Of a stretch of 64,000 nt of DNA, positions 23,985 through 36,996 are shown piece by piece. Below the pieces are notes generated by a model. The model saw only the letters and a program-made list of their open reading frames with translations, had not been told where the DNA came from and searched no databases. The translations under genes and the position numbers were made by a program. This stretch comes from Archilochus colubris. Taxonomy: Eukaryota; Chordata; Aves; Apodiformes; Trochilidae. Each line of letters starts with the position of its first letter. Position 1 is the first letter of the stretch. The stretch lies in contig CM041083.1 in the NCBI GenBank assembly GCA_023079485.1, positions 107,324,054-107,388,053 of the forward strand. Reading direction: 5' to 3'.

Positions 23985-25075
23985 AAATTATAGAGTAATT
24001 TTGGTTAGAAAAGACCTTTAAAATCATAAAGTCTCACTGTTAACACAGCACTCTCAAGTCTACCACTAAACCATTTCCCAAGCACTACATCTATACATCT
24101 TTTAAGTAACTCCAAGGATGGTTACTCCATCAGACTGCCCTGGGTATCCTGTTCCAGTGCCTGATAACCCTTTCAATGAAGGAATTTTTCCTGTTATTCC
24201 AATCTAAAGCTCTCCTGACTCAACTTGAGGCCATTTCCTCTTGTCCTATTGCTTCTTACCAGGGAGAAGACACAGTCCTCCCATCATGACAACCTCCTTC
24301 CAGACAGTTAGAGAAAGCAATAAGGTCATCCTTCAGCCTCATTTTCTCTAGGCTAAACAATTCCAGTTCCCTCAGATGGTCCTCGTGTGTTCTCCACATC
24401 CTTCACCAACTTTGCTACCATTCCCTGGATGCACTCCAGTGCCTCAATGTCCTTCTTATCATGAGGGGCCCAACAGTGAACACAGGATTTGAGGTGCAAC
24501 CTCACAAGTGCCGATTACCATGGCATGATCACTGCCCTAGTCCTGCTGGCCACAATATTTCTGGTGCAGGCCATGATACTGTTGGCCTTGGCCACCCGGG
24601 CACATTCTGGCTCATGTTCAGCTGGCTGTCACCCAGCACTCCCACATCCTTTTCCTACGGGAAGCTTTCCAGCCACTCTTCCCAGAGCCCATAGCATTGC
24701 AATGTAGCATTGCTGTGACCCAAGTGACCTCATACAATTGGCCTCAGCCCATCAATCCGGACTGCCCAGGCCCCTCTGCAGAGAATTCCTACTCTCAGGC
24801 AGATCAATATCCCCTCCCAACTTGATGCCATCTGCAGACTGCCTGAGGATACACTCCATCCCCTCATCCAGACCACTGATAAAGATATTAAAGTGAACTG
24901 GCTCCAGCACTGAGCCCTGGGGCACACCATTTGTGACCAGATGCTAACTGGATTCAACTCCAGTCACCATAACTCTCTGGGCCTGGCCATCCAGCCAGTT
25001 TTCTATCCAGAGAAGCAAACACCCATTCAAACCATGAGAATTCGGTTTCTCAAAGACAATGTTGTGAAAATCCAT
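23985..25075 (-). mobile_element. CR1 LINE, 5'-truncated, about 1.1 kb
   Basis: Longest CR1 copy in the window, with its 3' end at the left. The plus strand shows antisense CR1 blocks in order: the 'agacctttaaaatcat...gttaacacagcac' 3' region, the 'ccattccagtgcctgataaccc' block, the 'gaggccatttcctcttgtcct' block, then antisense reverse-transcriptase C-terminal sequence such as 'gagccctggggcacacc' near 24911 and 'ccagccagttttctatcc' near 25000. Frames are broken throughout, so it is an inactive fossil. Confidence 0.9.
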
Positions 25076-26617
25076 AAATCCTCATTTGCTTCAGGGGTAA
25101 AAATTCCTCCTTCATTGCAATTTCTCCTTCTTTGTTAGCTTTCAACTGCTGCATCCATTAGTAACATTGGCTATGGGCAGACAAGATTCTCACAGTGTTT
25201 TCCATGACGGACACCTTCCAAATTCTATAGGAGATCCACCTGTGGAGTAACAGCAACACTAACCCACTTATAATGACAAAAGTTTTCAAGATCAAAGCAA
25301 AATGTTCCAACAGCAGTGTTATTCACAGATTAATATGCTATTAAATTAGTTGGGGTGTTGCACAATAAATCTTTACAAAGTTACCATGAAATGCCTACAT
25401 GACGAAATGTAACCGGATGAAACAGATGAGTTGAGAAAAGAAAAAGGATTTTCTTGACATTTCAGCATTATTTATAGTATTTAACCAAATATACGAGAAA
25501 TTTTCTGAAAAACATTTTATCCAAAAGGATAATTATATCCTAAGTGTTGTATTTGCTTACCAAAAGGCATAAAGAATAAAAATTAAATATATAGTAAAAA
25601 AAAAAGTAAGATATTTTTTGAGGCTAGCAGACCATCTAGAAACAAAGACAGAAAAGAAAAGGAAAAGAAGGCACTTGGGGAGGCTGACATGTGCTGGATT
25701 GTCAGTTTTTTCACTTGAAAAACAGCAGGAAACCCATTCTTAGCTATCTAAACCTTTTTTTGATGAAACTACAGGTATGTACTCAAACTGTCACTGACCT
25801 CACTCATCCTCCAATACACAGCTCATACCTCTCATATACCTGTAATAACTGCTCAATGCTGAGAGCTTCCTTTCTCCTCCATCCCCTAATCTGGCTGCTC
25901 TCTCTGTACCAAGGTGAAAAGGACAATCTACTTGAGGTGAGAATTTCTGCCCAAATTTTGGTTTTGTTTCCTCTCGGTGTGAGTCAGACCTGTGACATTA
26001 CAGAGCATCTATGAACAGCACTTTAACACTGCAGAAGGCATCTGCACATTTGGTGGTGGTTTTTTTATTTGTTTGCAGCCATCTCAACTGTGTCTTTTAC
26101 TTAACCACCTTCTCCCAGATTTGTGAGAAAAGCCTAAGCCAACAAACTCACGTTTAAATTTGGCCTATTAAAATGTAAACCATCAGATGGCACGTGTTCA
26201 GCTGGCATAATGTACTCTTACTCTCATGAAAGTACTGAACAATAATACTTCCCAGAGATGCAGCAATCATCCTGAAACATTAGCAGTGCCACGACATTCT
26301 CCTCTTCTGATAAGTTAAATTTATCCTCATTGGGAAAATGTTCAATTTTCTCCAGCGTTTCTTTGTTTCAGCTCTGTGACCTGCTCTGCCAGAGTGTGAG
26401 ATTGGGATGCACACATGGAATGTGAGAAGAGCAGGTTGAAATTTTTCAAGGACAATATTTTTCAATCCAAGCAGAATTTGGCTTTTAACAATAACATATG
26501 CTGCAGCAAATGTTCTTTTCTGTCAATATAATTCATTATCAGATGAAATTTCCAAATGAAATATTTAAACAATGACAGAAATTCTAAATATTTAACTTAG
26601 AAGTCTCACTGGTGAAA
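25076..26617. other. No gene seen between CR1 copies
   Basis: AT-rich sequence with no recognised repeat or exon. Confidence 0.55.
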
Positions 26618-27057
26618 GTAAGTCCAGAGGAGGGCCACAAAAATTATTAAAAGGATGGAACATTTCTCCTATGAAGAAAGGTTGAGAGAAGAAGAGAAGG
26701 CTCCAGGGAGACCTTATAGTTGCCTTTCTGTCCTTAAAGAGGACTTATAAGAAAGATGACAACACTTTTACTAGGGCATGTTGCAACAAGGCAAGGTACA
26801 GTGGTTTCAAACTAAAAGAAAGTAGATTTATATCAGATATAATGAAGGCGTTTTTTACACTGAGGGTGGTATAATACTGATCAGGTTGCCCAGAGAGGTG
26901 GTAGATGTCCCATGCCAGAAAACATTCAGGGTCAGGTTAGATGGGATTCTGAGCAAACGGATGGAGTTGGCAATGACCCTGCTTAGTGCAGTAGGGTTGG
27001 AATGAGGTGATCTTTAAAAGTCCCTTCCAACCCAAATCATTCTATGATTCTATGATC
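26618..27057 (+). mobile_element. CR1 LINE, 5'-truncated 3' end
   Basis: A plus-strand copy running from the 'ggaacatttctcctatgaagaaag' block (about 26660) through 'caggttgcccagagaggtggt' to 'tcccttccaacccaaatcat' and the terminal TCTATGATTCTATGATC repeat. Frame interruptions show it is dead. Confidence 0.93.
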
Positions 27058-28029
27058 ATTCTTAATGTTCTAAGCATATAGCCAAATTGAGAAAAAAATC
27101 AATTTTAGAGAATACTTTTAACATATGCCCAGTCTATCTCTTCAATAAATCAAGTGAGAATAAGCAGTAGAGTATCAAATATTATGTTACTGATCAGTTA
27201 TTTTAAAATTTCTCCAATATAAAGTGTCACATGGCATCCTGCTCCCACTCCTCCTGAAGACATGCACAAAATTCCCATTGCTCAGCTTTAATGCCAGCAG
27301 TCTCAATTTCCAAAGAAAGTAAAACATGAGGCCTCTCAAGTTCTAACCAGAGACCAGACAGATCTTTTCTTTCCTTTCACAATTTGCCTGGATCCTTTGG
27401 AGCTCCATGGAAACAAGCATGACAGTGACATGAGAGACTATCTCCGTGAGCCTACCTGGAAAGCATATCAACATTGTCATCCAGTAACCCACACAGAGTG
27501 GAGAGGCATTGCATCTTCTTCAGCCTTCTGGATGTCTGCATTTGTATGCCCAAGGACTGCAGAGTTGTGTAGAAGTGACCTGCAGCACAGTGCCAGGACA
27601 AGTGGGAGCTTCCTCCAACATAGGCAGTGAAGCCATAGCAAGCACCATCCAAGTGGATGCTTCATGTGTCTGTGCCTCCAGATGAAGAGAAGAAACCATC
27701 ATGACATATGCATCAAATGCTCTGCTACCACATCCCTGCTGGAGGGGAGCACCATAGGTAGGTGTTGGTGATAGCTAGATGCAGATGCAGCTTTACAGGT
27801 GCCAGCAGAAGAAATTTCAGCCTCAGAATGGTGATATTCTGATGCTCACACCAATACAGAGAACAAAGCGCTGAAGAAACTCCAGCCCAATATAGTTTTA
27901 ATAGTGTGCACATACACCAAGCAGTGTCCCAAAAGGTGAAGTGGAAAGATTTCCGAATCCACCGATTGCTGTCCCAGGACCATTTCTGCTCTCAGACCTG
28001 CCTGGATTCACTGCCTCTCTGACAACTGC

Positions 28030-28248
28030 TGGAGCAGCCTGCCCAGGGCAGTGGTGGAGACACCATCACCATCCCTGGAGGTAGTAAAAAAAGAGGTATT
28101 AGATCCTGGAGGTATTAGAAATACATATAGATGTGGTGCTTAGGGACATGGTTTAGTGGTGGACTTGGCAGTCTGCTAAGTTGATGGTTGCACTTGATGA
28201 TCTGATAGATCTTTTCCAACAAAAATGGTTCTATGATCCTATGATTCT
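28030..28248 (+). mobile_element. CR1 LINE, short 3' fragment
   Basis: Contains 'cagcctgcccagggcagtggtggag', in part, then 'atggtttagtggtggacttggcag' and ends in CTATGATCCTATGATTCT. It is about 220 bp long, with an internal partial duplication of 'agatcctggaggtattaga'-like sequence. Confidence 0.8.
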
Positions 28249-29274
28249 CTCCCTTCCCAGACAGGAAAACAAGGGTGAGACCTTAGATAATCATTCAAAG
28301 GAGCTCTGTAAGGCCTCAGTCAATAGTAGGTCACTCCTCATCAATATCAAAAGAGGAAAACCAAGTTTATAGACATAAATGGTCCCCTAAATGTGCAGCT
28401 CAGCAATATTTAAGTGATGAGATTTTTCCTCTCATGAAAAATTAATGAGCCAAAAAGTCTGCAAATACATCAGCCTGAAAATCTGTAGTGTAACCCACTG
28501 GGATGCACACTTAAGTACCAATCAAGTTGGTTTTGAATAAGGCATCCAACAGGGCAAGCACAGAGAAACCTGAACCATCCAGGGAAAGATCACAGACATC
28601 ACTTGATTCCTACACAAAAGCATTGGAGGAATCCATTTTGCATTGGAGGTTTTTTGTGTCCATTTCTTTGGTTTTTTTAGGTCTTTAGAACCATGTTCTG
28701 ATATGCCTCCAGATTTGGAATACTTCCCCTGTTCTGGCTGTTGCAAAGGCACCCAGCAGCTTCAGGACAATGCAAGGTTGTAGGTAGGACCATTTAGAGA
28801 AGGCAACCTTAAAAAGAGAGGTGTCTTTGCTTTCATCTAAGACAGAATAGTGTTCTCTTACAAAACTGAAGTCAGGAGACTGAAGAGCATGTTTGCAGCA
28901 GCAATTTCAGATAACCTTTTGCCTTTTCTCTACAAGAACCTGGAAGGGACCACACAGACACTTGCAGCTGTTTCTGGCATCCCACTACAACCTGATCTTT
29001 GAGAGAGAAGGGGTTCACTCGAACCTGCAAGGACAGAACTGGGATTCTCCTGCCAAGGAAGGGACAAGGTGAGGTGAAGGGCAGAGCCATGAGGAAAGCC
29101 CTGGAGAGGGAACATGCCTGCTCGTCTTGCTTCCAGGCATGGCCAAGGAGACCAGCAGCTCCCTCCAGCTCTGGGACCTGTCACCACAGACCATTCAGCC
29201 ATTCCCACCACCTCACTGATGACCACCACCAGCTCTGCCAAGAGCTGTTCTCTAGACAAAATATCCTTTCTGTG

Positions 29275-29545
29275 AATCATAGAATCATAGAATCGGCTGG
29301 GTTGGAAGGGACCTCAGAGATCATCAAGTCCAACCCTTGATCCACTACCGCTGCAGTTCCCAGACCATGGCACTGAGTGCCACATCCAGTCTCTTCTTAA
29401 ATATCTCCAGGGACGGAGAATCCACTACTTCCCTGGGCAGCCCATTCCAATGCCTGATCACCCTCTCCGTAAAGAAATTCTTTCTAATATCCAACCTAAA
29501 GCTCCCCTGGCACAACTTGAGACCATACCCTCTTGTCTTGAATGT
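29275..29545 (-). mobile_element. CR1 LINE, well-preserved 3' end
   Basis: Starts with AATCATAGAATCATAGAATC, the reverse complement of the CR1 terminal repeat, followed by 'gttggaagggacctcagag'. On the minus strand the ORF2 C-terminus reads through with the motif QGSFRLDIRKNFFTERV and then a HWNGLPREVV motif. This is the best-preserved and probably the youngest copy in the window. The 5' break is near 29545. Confidence 0.95.
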
Positions 29546-30182
29546 CCAGGCAGCAAAAACCAGTGCCACCACTCTCCACTGGGCTTCCTTACTGATGTCT
29601 TCAACTCATAGTCAGGAGCTGCCCTGTGCTGGGGTGCGTGGTAATGTGGGTTTGCTTGAGGCTCAGGACCTTCCAAGGGTTAAGGGTCTCATTAAACAAA
29701 GTGCTACTGACCATGGCAATGAACTGCTTTGCCAGCACAAATACTTTACCAGGTCAAAAAAACCCAACCTGCTGACTCAGTTAGCAAATACAGGCACTGT
29801 ATCTTTGGGAAAGATTTACTTGGAACATGAGAAAAGCCCTTCAAGGGTCCATTCTACACCCACTGAACTACTTCATGTACTTATGCCTGTACTAACTTAC
29901 CTATCAGGGTTCTTTCTGGGCTCTTCGAAGATTTTATACTGCAGCTGTAAAATCATTACTATCTTTAAAGTTAGACCATCAGATTTGTGTCTCACAAATA
30001 ACATATCCTATGCCTTGGGATGTTACATTCCAACTATTACATTCATTTACTATCAAGTAACAATGATAAGGGCACATCTTCTGGTAACACTGACTAATGA
30101 ATACTATTCAAATTATAAAAGAATAAGTTCTACCACTAAAACCAACTTTCTGAGAAGTAAGCAAAAAAATTATGTAGCTTAA
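29367..30182 (+). other. Long open frame, 271 codons, unknown
   Basis: An ATG-started frame that stays open for 271 codons. The first 60 or so codons are antisense to the CR1 copy at 29275-29545. The remaining 210 or so lie in unique-looking AT-rich sequence, where so long an open run is unexpected by chance. The predicted protein matches no family I recognise. It is hydrophobic around residues 180-200 (LMPVLTYLSGFFLGSS) and again near 230-245, and Ser/Thr/Lys-rich at the end. There is no visible promoter or clear poly(A) context. Most likely it is a chance frame, so it is not called as a gene. Confidence 0.15.
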
Positions 30183-33100
30183 AACCAAAAACCCTAGAGA
30201 AAATCAACAGTTTTGGCTTTCATTCAGAAATTAAAAATACAGTAGATAATGGCTAAAAAACAGACTAAAAAGCTGCCTGGTCTCAGTGGTACCAAAGGCG
30301 AGTTGTCATCTGTCTTGGCTTTATTTCGGTTTCTATAATAGAGGTATGATACACATGCTGTTAAACCAGAATTTGACCTCTACAGGAAAGGGCATACAAC
30401 TATGACTCTTTGTTCTTGTGGAAAACAAGCCAGGTCAGAATTGTTTGCAATGATGCCTTCTGCAGCACTGCCCTTACTGAATGATAAACATTATGCTGGC
30501 TGTAAGGAGACTACAAAACAAATGTGATATAGGTGGATTAAGGGGCATGAAAAATATGGGGAAGAATTCAGTGTGATGGAAAACGCTCTTCTTTACTTCT
30601 AATCCTTTCTCTTCCCTCTTCTGCAGTGTCCCAAATAATCCTTATCTAATATTTTATTCTGAAACTATGTTGACTCTTATCTTTTTACACCGTGTTTTTG
30701 TATTTGATCTTAATCTTCCTCTATGTAGCTTCTACCAGCCTCTGGCCCTTTCACATTTAAGGATTTTTTCTGTGCAGAAACTTCCCATTAAAAGTGGAAA
30801 TAAAAAACAAACAAAGAAAACAAAACAGAGGGCAAATAATCACATAGGATCTAATGTTATATGTGGTGAAAAAAAAAATAGCGACATTTTAGCATGAATT
30901 AATTTTCCTAAAAGTTAAAGACAAGCCACATAATTTATTTTTTTTCTTTTTGTATAATGATATTTTCCATAGGATGAAGGCATGCTGAAGGCAGCACAGT
31001 GAAATTACAGCAATTTACAATATTGCAACGCATCAGATCTCCAGCCTGCCTCTAGCTCCCATAAAAAGCTCTGGAGTTCTTTGGAGGAAACATTTACTTT
31101 ATAATTTCACCACAAACTAGAAAGCCAACATCAGCTATAGTGTTGCTGAATTATTCCCTCCTCACAAAAGCAGCTGTGAAAGAACATTATCATTACAGAC
31201 CTCAAACACACTTTATTTTTTTGCTTACAAATTCTCATTTAATGTTGATGGGTATTAATTCTAATTATCCCAAAATACCACTGGATGTGCATTCAGTCAT
31301 AAATTCCTCATACAACAATCAAGACACTGTGTTTTCTGGTGCCACACACGTATTCTCTGGTGGATGAGGGACTCCTTTTCAGACCTGGAGTGTGAATGTA
31401 GGTGGTAATTCCTTGCTGTGCCTTTCAGAGCAGAAGCCGGACCCTGGTTCTTGAGGTTTCCCCTCTTTGCTTTTAGGGCATTGCCAAGAGAATCTGCATA
31501 TCAATTCAGCTTTCTTTTCTCTCGTATATTTCAATGCAGGGAGTGGGATAAGTAAATATTAGAACTAAACCAAACCCTTTTTCTTTAGCAAATACCTAGT
31601 TACCCTGACCTTGTCATGCTACACACAAAAAAAGATGGACTTGGAATAGACTGCCACAAAGCTGCACCTACAGAGCACACGCGTTCACCCTGGCTGCCAC
31701 ACCTAACAAACTGAAATGCAAGCACTGGTGTTAGTATGGAATGTGTAGGCTCAGCAGGAACTTCACATTCAGCAGGAGAGCTCATGATAAAGTGAAAACC
31801 AGTGACAGGCCATTACTGCCATTATTTTTACTTGCTAAATAAAAATATCAGGATGTGTCCTAGTGCTTTAATCACATTTCTATTTGAGTAGAGATGGCAA
31901 TTATTGTACAGAATTATCTGCAAAAGCTGTGCAAAATATTTACACTGAATGATGAGTCCTCAGACTTATGTTTCCAAGAACTTGGCCTTAGGTTTACTGG
32001 CTTCATATTCATAGCAGAAACCTCCTCCCACTTAGTGTCCCTCATACTATGCTGCCTTAAGTTTTCTAAACCCAGATAGCAAATGAAGGCACAAGGGTCA
32101 GGCATAGCTGAGAGAGAGAAAAAAAACTGCAGTAATGAACTCAGCCTGGATATTTATTAAATTGCCTCTTGTTAAATACCCAAACAAACCCACACAGGAT
32201 GTTTGCTTCCAACCAATGCAGACTGCAGGGTTTAATTAGCTGAAAGCTCCACAAATTGAGCCCTGCTGAGTTTGCAGTGCTGTGGTTATAACCTGAGTCT
32301 TAAAGGAGACAGAAATGGCTGTAGGATACCTAATTATGTCCTGGATCAAAGTGAAATGGTGAACACCTGAGTTCAGGTAGTGACATTATTGACATATAAT
32401 GTCATATAGTGACATATATACATTCCAGGTGAGATGCCTTCTTAAGATTTTTGTCATTGCTTTTTAAAAAGATGTAGTATCTTGGCAATCTCTGCTAACA
32501 GTTGCCTTTTTTTATTTCTTTCTTGCATGAAAATTGAATTTAAAAGTCTCAGAAATACTGATGCTGCATGAAAAATCTTTTAATAAGTAGGTCTTCCTCT
32601 TGTCAAATATGTCTTCTAGGCGTTAATGTCTCTTCTTTAGATCTAGTAACACAAGTATTTTTACCAGTCTGTTCTTAAAATACACAGCCACATACCAGTT
32701 CAGAGCAGGAGCACAATCCTGATTCTTCTTTAACCTATTGAAATCTTGCACCATCATCTAGTGTGGAAAAAACAAAATAAGCCAACCTCACAGAGTCACC
32801 CGTCTGAAGGCAACCCTTGGAGGTAACCCTTCCTCCAGGAATTGTTCCCTTTGCTCCCTGTTGTCCTTGCCTTCTTTTGCCTACAAAATGGCGTTGGATT
32901 TCCCTGTGCCCCTCTGTAGCCCTGGGGGCTTTGCTGCCTTGTGACTCCCAAGGGTGCATCCGGCTGAAGCCACAAGTGTAAAGGGAACTGCTTTGGGAAA
33001 GCTCTCTAGAAGCCATCCTTTCCCAGAAAATAAGATACTCAGAGTCTGGCTCAAAAGAGGTGTGATGCTTGCTTTATTTGTTTTGGCCTCTCCTGGCTTG

Positions 33101-36100
33101 CTTCCTCAGGGAACTGGCTTATAGGATTTTAGGTCTTAGGAATGCAACTCTCTCCTGATTACAACACTGGCTGTCCTAGTTTCCCAATGCACTACTTATC
33201 CTCTCCCTGCTGCTTTGGACAGCATCACCTGCTCCCCAGATTGTTTTGCATGGAGGTTCACTACATGGAAGAATAAAGTCCCACCTGGGTCTGGGAAGAG
33301 CTGCTCTGGGAACTCCTGCCCCCAGAACCCACATTGTCACACCTTCTTGCCATTGTTACCCCTTTGCTTTGTATGCTAACTATATCTTTGTATTTACTTT
33401 TTAATTATAATTTATTATACTTTGTCTTTCAAATAGCTTTGACTTAAGAAAAATGTTTTCAGCTCAGCCAAAGGTTGGGATAACTTACAAAGGTAAGTAA
33501 GAACCGAGGAGTTCCTAGATTTCAGCCCTGGGGTATAATCTGACTAAACAATCTCTAAGTGAAAGGTAACTCAAGAATTTTATGCTAAATCCCACCTTTG
33601 TATGTCATAAATTTTAACTCAGACTCTCATCTCATCTCATCATGGAAGAATGATGCATAACCATGGCATTGCAACATGCCATCTATTGCTAGATTTGCCT
33701 CTGTGGAATCACTGAATTTGTATTGATGTTGGCTAGCATAACATAAAGGACAACCAGGTTCATGGTCGCTGATGTTCTGGTCAGTATTGTGATTTGCTTA
33801 AAAAAGTCTCTTTGTTGAAGTGGTGCCAGCAATAAACTATCCATTATTTCAGGATTTGTCTTCCAGTGCTTTGCATTTTAAGCACTCATAGCTGTCTGTG
33901 CCAGCTACATGTCACTTGTGTCCTGTCATCATTTCACACCCACTTTGCATAAAAGTCAGCAGCTAGAGAGAGGGATGGCAGAGAAGAACAACCTCCATGC
34001 CCCTGATACCTCTGGGCTGAAGGTCCTGGGAGCAGGGGAGAGGTGGGATGGTCCCTTCTCCAGCTTCATCCTTCTTATAGCACCAACACTGGCGGCAGCA
34101 GAGGGGGGTCCCGTGCCCATCTTCCCAGAAAACCTTCTGTCTCCAAAGGGACTTTAACCAAAGGCTTTGTGCTGTGTCCATGCTATGGGCACCCAGCAAA
34201 GGTCAGAGTGGGACAGAGAAAAAATGAACTGCCACCTGACAGCAGATCCTTTTTAAGCTATAAAGGCTGAAGCCATGAAAAAAAAAAAACCTTTCCCCTG
34301 AAGCAGCACAGAGCTGTGCAGAGGCATGGGCTATGTGGACCATTGTGTATCAAATGCCACTTAAAAAAGCTTCCAGGAGAGGTTGTCTTGCTAGGAGCAG
34401 CTGCAGGTTGGAATGAAGGTGTCTGTACATTGGCAAGTTAAGAACAACTCCAACCCTAATGACTATTTTAGTGGTGGCCTGGAGCCCACAGGAAAGCAAG
34501 GTAAGTGGGCTGAATGTGCTCTCTGGTTGATTACCACCCATTGTAGAAAATAAAGCAAGTAAAAAAGACTTTTAATCCCTGCTGAAGTCTCAGGAACCAA
34601 ATCAGCCAAACAAACAACTCTGCAGCTTGTTGTTAACACATCCCAGAAATGTGAAATGAAAGGTAGAAGTGATATGTTGCTCCCCTCTAATTTTAAACTC
34701 TGCTCTGCAGACAAGATGTTCCTTAGTGCAAATTCATTACAAAGCAGCAGCAATAGGGAGGCAGAGCTAAATAAAAACTCCACATCTCCCTGGGGAAATA
34801 CAATCCACTTATAACCCTTTTTTTTTTTTGCTTTTGTGTAGATAACAGGCATGGGAGTACAAGGAGACATAACAGAACTACCTGCTATTGCCAAGCCATG
34901 GTTAAAAATAGGCTAATGTGGGGTTACACTGTTCTCCAGTTTACTGTGCAAGAGAGAGAAAGAATGACAGCAGAGGTGGGAAGAATTACCATTACTTTCA
35001 TAAAAGATGGACAATTTGTTCTCTGAATTATGGAAAGATCCAGCTTAAATATAATAATTACCACAGAATTGGAATGGAAATTGAAATTTCTTTAATAGCA
35101 AATAGTAATTACCGAGGACTTCTGACTTTAGAAGCTAATGTGAGTTTGTAATGAATAGGGAACTACAGAGCAGATGTACAGAGAGCAATTTAATCAGCCC
35201 AGGGATATGAGGTGCCATGGTCAGCTCCAGTCAGCATGGTGGAATACAAAACATATGTATTAAAATACCAAGAAAAGAAAAAATTAAGCTATTCAAAATA
35301 TGGGCTAAGAGTCACTGTATATTTCTCCAGACTGCGTGGTGCCTTCACATGAAAACCAATTCATTCCACTCACCTAGGAAGTCAAAATGAAATGTGTTGT
35401 CCATACACTGGAAAAACAGGGAGGCCTGAAGTCCTTCATAAGAATGCTAGTCATCCAAAATTGCCCAGCTCTCCAGGGACATGGTGGGGTGGGAGAACCA
35501 CTCACAATGCAGCTTCTGTGCCTGCAACAGAAAAGAACAAAAAGAAATTAAAGATTTAACACGTGAGAAAAAGCAGAAAATGCAGTGCTTTCTAAAGCAA
35601 GCAGGGAAAATGTGGCTGTGAAGGGAGGCAAGAACACAGGCAGGAAGGAGACAAGACTTTGTGTAAAGGGAGGAGGGGGTTAAATCTTTAGGGGTAGGGC
35701 AGAATAATTAAGAAAGCAACAAACCCAAGAGTCCCACAGAGGGAGAGGAGGAGGAGGGTGGCCCCTCAAGTGTTCCAAAATCCTGACAATGTGAATTATT
35801 CTTGTCCTGAGATTTTTGGACTCAGTCCATCTGTCTCTTAATACTTAGCAGCTACATATCATCTTCAAGCACCTGCAGGAACATTAATTCTAACATCAGT
35901 CTTCTCAGGTAGATTCATCATGTTCTTGTTCTCACCCATAGATAGGACTGTAGAAGGATGAGAAATGAGACCAGGCAGAAGGTCTTAAATTGTGTCTAAA
36001 CAAAATGTCAAGTGGTGTTTTCATCCATGTCTGGCAACACTGGGGGGACTTTTGCACATCTTCTCCCAGCAGGAACAAATCCAGGCACAATATACTTTCT

Positions 36101-36944
36101 CTTCTGCCTTAGCATAAACTGAGGTATGGACCAAAATTGAAATTATTAGCTGAGGAGAAGAGGTCAGCCTTTATAATATAAAGGTAAACAGAGAACTTGA
36201 TGGAGGAGCATCCATCTGATTGAGGGCAAGTATCAAAGAGGAGAGGGGGATGTCACTGCAGAGCCAGGGGTGTGTGACACAGTGGTGCGGCAGACAAAGG
36301 CTGGAAGGGATTGCCCAGCACATAGGTGAGGAAAGAAAGCATTCAGAGCCATTCCTAAACTGCAAAGAAACATCTTTGCAATTCAAGGCCCACTGCAATG
36401 TCATTTATGCAAGAGCTGCTGATGAGGAAGACTGACTTCCCTTTTTTGCAGCTGAGATGTGGGAAGCAGAGGAACTCACACTTTCATCCAAATATTTCAC
36501 TGAATTTTCCCCAAGTGCTTTTAATATCCCATTGCTTTCATTGTGATTTGATTTGATTTTATTTTAGTGCCACCAGCTGCTCCACAACAAAAACCAGTTG
36601 GCTGTGAGCTTCAAAGGTTAACACTGGTTTTCACTCCAGTTTCACGCTTGGGTTCCTATGGGAGAAAATGGAGAAGACCAAGTAGCTTGTCAGGAACACA
36701 TTTCTCTTCCATCTGTCCTGGAAAGGACCTCCTCAGTTACAATGTGTTCTTCTGCATGCATAACTAGGGGCATAATCCATTAGGCCACAGGTCCACCTAG
36801 TCAACAGCCCTGTTTCCAAAGCAGCTAATGAGTACACGATGTAGCTGTACAACAGTGTGCCAAGAATTATCTTTCCCCAGAATATTCCCAGAAATTCCCC
36901 TTGTGCAATTTTCAGCTTAGAGACTTTGGGGGTTTTTTGTATGT
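30183..36944. other. No gene seen, unique AT-rich sequence
   Basis: No CR1 and no recognisable exon. It holds only homopolymer runs (for example A12 near 34279 and T13 near 34820) and a short CTCAT repeat near 33627-33645. Confidence 0.55.
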
Positions 36945-36996
36945 AATGATTGGTAACAAAATCCAATAACCCTTATGGATTTTGTTACCAATCATT
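36945..36996. repeat. Perfect 21-bp inverted repeat, 10-nt loop
   Basis: AATGATTGGTAACAAAATCC-A at 36945-36965 is exactly reverse-complementary to 36976-36996. The loop, 36966-36975, is ATAACCCTTA. Pairing stops abruptly on both sides of the arms (T/T at 36944 and 36997), so the whole foldback is 52 nt. Confidence 0.95.

Noticed and set aside
33040..33520. Possible LTR or other old repeat
   Set aside because: The composition looks repeat-like but I found no terminal repeats, primer-binding site or recognisable consensus.
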